From NCBI GenBank assembly GCA_907163375.1, contig CAJQUW010000898.1, positions 1 to 64,000 of the forward strand: DNA of 64,000 nucleotides, in the 5' to 3' direction. Both the position numbers and the translations under genes were made by a program. The notes beneath the pieces were generated by a model. It had not been told where the DNA came from. It was given only the letters and a program-made list of their open reading frames with translations, and did not search any database. The stretch comes from Prostheceraeus crozeri. Lineage: Eukaryota; Platyhelminthes; Polycladida; Euryleptidae. Positions 56,758 to 64,000 of the stretch are shown piece after piece; the stretch's first letter is position 1; the number at the start of each line of letters is the position of its first letter.

Positions 56758-57779
56758 TACGCAGTACTTGAACTCTGTTTCTTTGCTTCCATATTTAATG
56801 TGGGTCATCAAATACTGTTGTACAGAAGTCGTCTCATCCAAGTGTCAGTGGCACGTAGCGTTGGCATTTTATTCTATATGCTTATTTTAACTTACTATCG
56901 GTCAATAAATATAAAGGAGAGAAAGTGAATTTTTCACCATCACCATTAGATGTTCATTCTGTTTTTATTATAAATGCTCATCTCTATTACTATCGTCATG
57001 CTCATCCTACTTATTATAAGTAAATGATGAGTCATTCAACCCTAACTGTAAAAGCTGTCAGAAGAGTAATGCTGTTCATTCATGCAATGCTGTATGTACA
57101 TTGTCCGCGCTTTCATTTCCGGTAATAATTGAATAAGTTGTTTATTATCATAGCAAGACGTCATAATAAAATAAAAGAGAAACTGGCTCAGATAAACCCG
57201 TTAAAGGTGATTTTAAAAACAGGGATAGTTTAAGCCATTTTTTAACTCCTGCTTTTTTAATTATTTTTATTGTTGTCAGATTTATCTACATTAAGTCTTA
57301 CATATTGCGAAATATACAGCAATTTTTGCGACTTAAGGTTCTAACATTTGATTGCAAAACGTTCTACAGGATAAAATTCATTTACGACCGTTGCTCCATG
57401 AACTTATTAGACGATCTTATCAATTTTTGTCGGATGGACATACTTCTGTTGATTCGGTTTGACAGCAGTTAGACTGGTAATGCAACATGTTTTTGTTATC
57501 GTCAGGTGCAGTAAAGTACGATGGTACTTCCACGCACGCTTTAAGTGATTTGGAAAATGTTGTGTAAAGTAACATTAGTCCATCTGACATCATTGTCGCA
57601 ACAACTTCAAATGTCATTCATGCAAGTGATGTCAATGCATTTCGGCAAGTACAGGATGATTCACGGAAATAGCCGGATTTTGAATTGATTTCATTCTTTT
57701 ACTAGTGCATTAATCCCAGCCAAACCAACTCTCATTATTAGATGGAGAAATATCATTGATTAATCAATGAGCTTTTTTA

Positions 57780-58060
57780 TTCACAACTCCACATAGGCTC
57801 CATGAACTCTCACGCACATACGGAGTATCTTCACATGGCCTTTTTTTAGAAAAATTCGCAAGGTATCCCTGTCCAAATTCGGTGTCCTTCGAATCACTGA
57901 TTGAATGAGGTCTTGCCTCATAAACCCTACTTTTAATTGCTCCTCAAAGAAAAAAATCACATGGACTTAGAATTTGACTTTTGGATGACCACGAACCGGA
58001 ATCTGATCCGCGGTCTATCCAATCACGAGGAAAGGTTTGATCGAGGAATGATCTTGTATC
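57780..58060 (-). pseudogene. Mariner/Tc1-like transposase fragment
   Basis: On the - strand one frame reads FPRDWIDRGSDSGSWSSKSQ, ILSPCDFFL, a stop where Trp is expected, then GAIKSRVYEARPHSISDSKD. This matches the 'W-P-RSPDL-P-DFFLWG-(L/I)K-VY' block around the last catalytic region of mariner-type transposases. The N-terminal part is missing. A TGG-to-TGA change is the evident lesion. Confidence 0.65.
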
Positions 58061-58269
58061 TACACTGTAAATCGCTCGATAATTGATGGATCTTATTACG
58101 ATATTCACCTCCAAATACTGAAGTCTGTCTAGGACTTCAGACTCTACGGATCTCCACAGAATTTAATACCTGCAATGGCGAAGATATTTTCTGGCTGCAA
58201 GCCAAATTTCATTGGAATAGGGCCTCCAGCTTGCACAGTATATTAGAGGTAATTGCGGAAATGTAACCA

Positions 58270-58710
58270 TGCACAGGGTTTTCGCGGAAAATTGCAATGT
58301 CACGCAGCATTTCAAGGGACGTGGAAGCATCGTGGACCTGTTAGCGGGCATCTATGCACTGAGATAACATTGTCAGCATTTACCCACATCTCAAGCTTTT
58401 GCGATCACTTTAATTAAACGGTCCATAAATAGCCTACAGTTATAGATTACATACTGTATTGCGTGTAGACCAATCTATGTATGTAGCGTTATGCCTTTTT
58501 TTATGAGTTTGATAACAATAAGTTCATGAATAATATGTATGATGAGCTATCATTTTCAGTTCTAGCTAAGGAAATGAACATGCAAAAGACTCCTGATATT
58601 CACGTCCTGAGCTGCATCGGATCAGTGTCATCAGATGACGTGAACTCACTTCCGAACGATGTCCCCTCAACAGGCTGCCATCCACTACTACACCGTAAAT
58701 CGCTCAATGT
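58270..58710 (+). repeat. Dispersed repeat A (copy 2 of 2)
   Basis: Second copy of 16617-17040. Here an open frame of 115 codons (58526-58873) runs through it and includes EMNMQKTPDIHVLSC and SDDVNSLPNDVPSTG. The same residues are recoverable with few changes in copy 1. Family unknown; it may be the 3' part of an unrecognised element. It follows directly after the mariner-like fragment. Confidence 0.65.
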
Positions 58711-59855
58711 CAATCACATACGAAGGATGCATGCCAAAATATCTTTTTTGGTATATTTCTGTATCTATTTGTATGCTTTTTGTATGTTATTTCAAGTGTG
58801 GTATGCTTTACATACTAAAGACATACCAGCACCATGTCAAAGGAGAGCATCAATGATGTCTAAAGTATGTTGATTTAAGGCTTTTTGTCAATAAAGATCA
58901 GACTAATGCTACTAGTGTTTTGTAAGTAGTGAGATAATGACATTCAAGAGTCAAACTTACAATGCTGAATTCGATTTTGATACATGCAAGTCTAAGGCAT
59001 TTCATGAATAATCAATAAGTATTCAACTATCAACAATTATGCATTATGTAATTTAGAAATCAGACATATTATCAATCCGAAATAAAAACACATTATAATT
59101 CATGAAAGCAAACATAGTTATGTTTGAGATATATAAGTCGACATGGTCGCTTGGAAGATAAGATTTTATAGAAATAACGTTTATCAACTTGTTTCATCGA
59201 GTGGAGCTAACTATGAGTCGTTTAAATGTTATTAGACAAGTTGCAACGATGACACATGGCATTAATTTCACAGTAATTTGAGTCTAGATCAAATCCTCTA
59301 AATGCCACGCTATCCATAGGAGTGCATATCACTGATATAACTGACAGAAGTTATTTGAAAGTAGAATGTAATATACATAATTTTTTGCATGGACTAGTCG
59401 TCATTCATTCATTAATGAGGATTAGGTGTGTCCTGCTGCGTCAGAAGGTAGACAATCAAAGAAAACTTTGCACTGTCCGCGTCAATTATTAATTTCGTCA
59501 ATGTAGAGTTTCGTGCTTGTCTATAAATGAAAAAATTTTACGCGTCGTCAAACCTGATTGCTTTATTGTCACTTGAGAAGCAACACGTACAGATAATGGA
59601 TATCACGTAACTCAAGAGCAAGCTGACTGGTAGCGTACTCACGACAATTGAGAACATTTACACTATTTCACATTTCCAAATAATTTCCGTACTTGAAAAT
59701 ACAGCGTTTGTTGACTGTTTTGCAATGAATGTGAAAAATGATAAAATTATAATGATGATGATAACATTAATAACAAATAATAAGTTGAATGAAATAGGTC
59801 TTTCTACCCCTTATGTTGCTCATCTATATGCTTAAATCTGATATTTTGATCTATT
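58711..59855. other. Intergenic DNA, no supported gene
   Basis: A TATATAAGTCG string near 59134 is promoter-like but has no gene attached. Nothing else seen. Confidence 0.35.
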
Positions 59856-59859
59856 ATTA

Positions 59860-60764
59860 GTTCTTCTGTTCAAAATACAAGTTAAAGACAGCTTGAGATA
59901 TCAAGATAATATTGAGAATATAGATAAATTTCATTCTTTTTGAATTCACAACACCCCAATTTAAAGTTTGCAGTAGAGAAGAGTAAAAGTATAATTTCTT
60001 TTTGAATGTTGAAATTGACAAAAGTAATGGCCTATCCACATCGATTTTTAGGAAAAGTACATATGCAGGTCTTTTAATGAATTATAATAATACCTGCCCT
60101 ATCCAATGGAAAGGTACCCTTGTGATAGGAATGTTGCATAGAGCGCATAATGCATGCTCAAGCTAGAAACTTTTTGATCACAAATATTCTATTAAGCAAC
60201 TCATATCCTATTGACTTCATTAACTCGTTAATAAAGTAGTTCCTGGTAATAAAATATAATACGGATAACAAAGTAACGAAGAAAGGTGAATGTGAGGATG
60301 CCAAGTTTATGATATTTCCGTTTGTAGGCAAAACATCCTTAAAATTCCGACGCAAACTTGTTAAAGTATTTAGGAAATTGGACCATGATGTCGAAATAAT
60401 ATTCAACACTTGTAAAACAGGACAGTATTTTAGTCTGAAAGATAAAACAAATAAGCTGATGCGATCATGCGTTGTGTATAATTTTGAATGTCGGGTTGAT
60501 GCTGATGCCCAATACTTGGGACAAACGAAACGCAGGTTACATCAAAGAATAAAAGAACATATAAGAGGTAACTCAGCCGTAAGTAGCCATCTGAACATAT
60601 GTCCAAACTGTAGTAATGACATTAATAATTGTTTTTCTGTTAAATGCACAGGACGTAGTGAATTTGAAACTCGTATAGTAGAAGCGTTGTTAATAAATGA
60701 TGGTAAATCTTTTTTCTTAAACGCATTCGAATGTTTTTTTGATAATTGTTATTGTTTTCCTTGA
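59860..60764 (+). mobile_element. Penelope-like element remnant: RT C-terminus and GIY-YIG endonuclease
   Basis: Reading along the + strand: LSTSIFRKSTYAGLLMNYNN, then PIQWKG and MLHRAHNACSS (the 'VYRKPTFTG...W...HRA' region after the Penelope-like RT core). A long open segment 60309-60764 follows with FPFVGKTSLKFRRKLVKVFR, FSLKDKTNKLMRSCVVYNFE, YLGQTKRRLHQRIKEHIRGN and EALLINDGK, the linker and GIY-YIG endonuclease. 5'-truncated, with a few breaks in the upstream part. Distinct in sequence from the 56 kb remnant. Confidence 0.72.
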
Positions 60765-61699
60765 ATCGTTGTTTGTCATTGTCGGCGCATGAGCTTATTA
60801 TATCTATTCATTGGTTGCAGCTGCGCATAAATAATTTGCATAAAGACAACTTGGTCTGAGACTAACTAATCGGTCAGGCAATAGACAGTCTTTGTTAACC
60901 AGGTAGTCATTATGTTTCTAAATTTCCAAAATTTATGCGTCATTTCAGGCTTATTTTGATTCGTGAAAGCTACTTTAGACATCTTTAGGATAGAGCTTCG
61001 ACAATTAGCACATCATTTGTAAAGGAAAAACAACGCAAGGTGCATGCGAGGCCTTTCGACCGGTTCCCTTTCAAGTATTACACCGGTGTGAAAGAGATAC
61101 ACTAGCATTTGTAGTGATATGCACTATGGAAATGATGAATCACTGATATGTTTAAACAAAAATAAGAAATCATTAAAAACAAAATAAATTAAAGTTAATT
61201 ACCAAGGTAAAGCTACAGACAAAGCATTTTCTTTTTACACACAAATGTGGCAGGAGTCGTTTGATGTAGCGATGCCTCGGCAATACGCAGACGTAACAGA
61301 TTACAGCACCCCACATGAAATAGCACACCAAAAGCTGTTTCTACAGGGTGACATTCTTGCTCAAATACATGACGTGTGATAGAGCTGGACGGAGGATGTT
61401 TGACACGTAGTCGAGTCTTACCTTAACATAGCCGTTTTGGCAAGTGCTCGTTTACCCGTTCTTGAAGATGCCGACTTGTTCTGACGATGCATCCGCAAAC
61501 ACACACAAAAGAATAAATTGCGGTTGATTGGGCAGAAACAGGAAGACGATCTTTCATAGGGGCCACGGGACCTTTGCGCACAGAGAAACCAACTTTCGGC
61601 TCAACGGCTGGAGAAACAGAAAAGATACTTTCAACAGCTCTGCAGTAAAACTGGCTCCACTGTCTCCAATGAATTGGACTTTGATGACAATAAAATTTT
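60765..61699. other. Intergenic DNA, no supported gene
   Basis: No motif recognised. Sequence near 61201-61560 is richer in G+C than its surroundings and may be a decayed element adjoining the repeat at 61700. Confidence 0.35.
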
Positions 61700-62085
61700 T
61701 CTCAGGAGCAAATTGAATTCCTTCAAAATGCTCCGATCGCCACGATTCCTTCCGATTCGAAGAATTCAGATCATTGCGCACAGTTTTCTCGATAATGTTG
61801 GGCCCTCCGATCATTTTAAAAAAAGTTAGCTGGGGCACGAAAAAACGTTCACAAACTTCTCCGCAGAACTTGACATGGACTGTGTCTCTGCTGTGTGATC
61901 CGGTTGATAACAGTCACTGAAACTTGCACAATTTAGCGTGTTTTATGTCAAACAGGCTGTTCATTGTTCGATTGCTATGGTATTATCTCAGCAGAATGTG
62001 CCATTTCATTAGCGTCACATGTTCCAATGTTTCCTTTCTAGTCAAACAGAAGAAGAGACGATATGTCTAATTCTGTGAGGCCCGA
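61700..62085. repeat. Unclassified interspersed repeat, right-part copy
   Basis: Same orientation as 30915-31290 and about 85 percent alike by eye, through GAACTTGACATGGACTGTGT, GATCCGGTTGATAACAGTCA and TCAAACAGAAGAAGAGACGA. Confidence 0.7.
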
Positions 62086-63132
62086 CTGCATTTGCTTCTC
62101 ATTCTAAATTTGAAATTCGCTGTTTATAGATATTTCATGGATATATGCAAATTATATTGTTTTCTGATGAAAACCACATGATACTCTGAGTATTGCTTTT
62201 AATATGAAAACTGTCTTCTTCAATGATGTTTCCTCTTTAATGATGTCCCTACAAATATTCAGTATTGCATGATTCTGATGAAAGCTGTTTTGTCATTTGC
62301 GACAATGGTGAAAGACTTCGCCATGATAATTGTCATTTAAGTGAGGAATTGGATGTAGTAAGTGAAAATGTTTGGGGCTTGACATGGAAGAGACGGTTGA
62401 GACTTTGGAAGAAATAAAGCAAGAAAATACGAAATTTCTGGCGTTCGGTTGCCAGGCGTTTCTGTTGAAGGTTGATTCAGTCATCATCCAATTGATGTAG
62501 AGTGATCATCTGCAGCAGAAAGAAATCACCATGATGATCATCGTTCAAATGAAGAATTGGAACTTTTGCTTTTCCCTGTAGTCATTGTTGTTTTCATCTA
62601 GTTTCATGACTTTCGAGTTCTTCTGCTTTGCATGAACATTATACTCTCATCCCCAAATGCAGTCACTGCAACGTTGATTATAGTAATAAAGATGTGTTAT
62701 TGACTTCAAAGTGAGACCTTGTTTGTGAATTTGTGTTAGATGATTGGAAAGTGATGCTACTTTAAAATTTAGTCACGCAAGTTCTTTTATGCCACACCCC
62801 GTATATATAAAATACTTACATGTATGTTACGTGATTACTTCCTCCCCTTAACCGCTTATTTTGGAATGAACATAATTATTGCATGTGATATTTGTCTGCA
62901 TGATTATGACTTTGTAAACTCATGATTTTTATTTCAGAGGTATTTTTCATGCTCAATAAACGACCTTTTTATGGTAACTTATGTTTTTTGTATTTTTTAG
63001 TAACGGCTTGTAAGAAAATCGAATTATCTAAAAAAATTTATTGACATCTATTTATCATATGTAAAATTGCCTGAGCTCCTTTGTGATAATTAAAAGCATC
63101 ATTTTGCATTCATTGTTCACTATCATTTTTAG
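62086..63132. other. Intergenic DNA, no supported gene
   Basis: A loose 30 bp direct repeat at 62323-62352 and 62533-62562 (ending GAGGAATTGGA/GAAGAATTGGA). Nothing else recognised. Confidence 0.35.
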
Positions 63133-63355
63133 TGAATTTCAAGGAAATTATGATGACACCCTTGCCACTGTCCACAGGACGGAACGCGTCGGGATTTTAC
63201 TGCATCGGAAAATACAAGTTACCTGTCGTAAACAACAGGGAAAGATCGTTTTCGAAAGGCATTTCCTTGAAATAAAGAATGTCTGTGAACAATCTCTCAT
63301 GCCGATCGGCGTTGACATAATCATTTTTCATTTTGCTCTCACTGTAAATAATTCA
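63133..63355 (+). CDS. Candidate exon of an unidentified gene
   Basis: An acceptor-like CATTTTTAG precedes 63133 and a consensus donor TCA|GTAAGT follows 63355. The 223 nt in between are open (phase 2 to 0) and read like ordered protein: DDTLATVHRTERVGILLHRK, HFLEIKNVCEQSLMPIGVDI, IIFHFALTVNNS. No partner exon was found inside the window and I do not recognise a family, so this rests on splice sites and composition alone. Confidence 0.35.
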
Positions 63356-64000
63356 GTAAGTCTATAGGTTTAAATCTCGCTTAGGTTAACATTTTCAAAT
63401 AGGAACAAAAAGAATGTATGAATATTATGACTGCATACGGAATGTCATTGACATATTCATTTTATCTATTCCATGGCACGGAATATTTATATCATATAAA
63501 CAAAAAGACCACAAAATATATCGCTGCTAATTCGATTTTGATAAACGCAAATTTATCATATCTTCCACATAAAACATTTTTGCGGCAGGCTATGCGAGTC
63601 AACTTGAAAACATTGCATGCCTAAGGCGTTTCTCATTATCAAGAGGAATCACCGACATAACTCAGGACAACAGACGAATAATCAAATCAGTCACTTCATA
63701 CAAGTGAATGTTATTGTACTCAAAAGTTTAATGTACCGAGCAACAGTTACATAGTACTGTGTGACAGGATCATGACGATAATGTAGCAATCTATCAACAA
63801 TTTCAAGGTTAAGATCTGATATCAACTTGATGACACTGTTGGCAAGACAGCTGTATAAATGCACAACAATAGCATCAGATACTTGTTGATGCGGTGTCTG
63901 CGTCAGTGACTTTTGTAAGGCCGATTATCTCGGGCGAAATCTTGAGGAAATGCAGCAAAAATATAGGAAAATGAATGTATAATGAAAGAAGCAGAAGCAA
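63356..64000. other. Right edge, no supported gene
   Basis: A TGTATAAATGCAC string near 63853 is TATA-like. No coding region recognised. Confidence 0.35.

Noticed and set aside
1-64000. LTR retroelements, Polinton-like elements or CRISPR arrays
   Set aside because: No paired long terminal repeats, integrase or capsid motifs, and no regularly spaced repeats were seen; the tandem repeats present are microsatellites.

Overview
This window looks like nuclear DNA from an animal, most likely a marine invertebrate deuterostome such as an echinoderm. That placement is inferred, not proven. It rests on the AT-rich composition, genes split by GT-AG introns, a crowd of eukaryotic transposons (CR1/I-type LINEs, Penelope-like elements, Tigger, hAT, mariner and Harbinger-like remnants, tRNA-derived SINEs), and an SLC6 transporter of a type that to my eye resembles the prokaryote-like NSS proteins of marine invertebrates. 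No prokaryotic gene, CRISPR array or LTR element was seen.

Two host genes can be supported. (1) On the + strand, positions 394 to 33966 hold at least 20 coding exons whose phases all agree. I joined them by eye into one frame of about 1,128 codons ending in TGA, open at its 5' end. The product is an uncharacterised protein with a lysine-rich, acidic, serine-rich N-terminal half, a short conserved-looking block (exons 11-13), coiled-coil-like middle exons and an EF-hand-like C-terminus. Five introns are only 59-68 nt while others reach 6.9 kb. (2) On the - strand, positions 43601 to 37738 encode a complete 569-residue SLC6/NSS sodium-coupled transporter in two coding exons separated by a 4.15 kb intron. 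A probable 5' untranslated exon and a TATA box lie upstream.

The rest is intron or intergenic DNA shaped by mobile elements. Region by region: 5.1-5.4 kb, palindromic tRNA-like SINE pair; 10.1-10.8, 18.4-19.0 and 39.3-40.0 kb, three copies of one long-inverted-repeat DNA element; 14.8-15.5 kb, Tigger-like element; 15.7-16.3 kb, LINE RT fragment; 19.6-20.2 kb, foldback element; 21.3-26.5 kb, nearly intact two-ORF LINE inside the largest intron; 27-29 kb, SINEs and a small hAT MITE; 30.7-31.5 kb, a TIR element carrying another repeat; 45.9-46.8 kb, Harbinger-like element with a TA-flanked MITE nested in it; 47.4-48.0 kb, 615 bp hAT MITE with a perfect 8 bp target duplication; 49.9-50.6 kb, foldback; 51.4-51.9 kb, diverged copy of DNA upstream of the SLC6 gene; 52.2-52.9 kb, LINE 3' end; 56.0-56.8 and 59.9-60.8 kb, Penelope-like remnants; 57.8-58.1 kb, mariner-like transposase remnant. 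Near the right edge a single candidate exon (63133-63355) may belong to a third gene.

The strongest 'new' signals are the uncharacterised EF-hand-like gene with bimodal introns, the PHD-finger LINE whose ORF2 has no nearby ATG, the head-to-head Penelope endonuclease palindrome, the duplicated SLC6 upstream segment, and an apparent excess of the palindrome TAGGCCTA. All calls are by reading alone; no database search was run.
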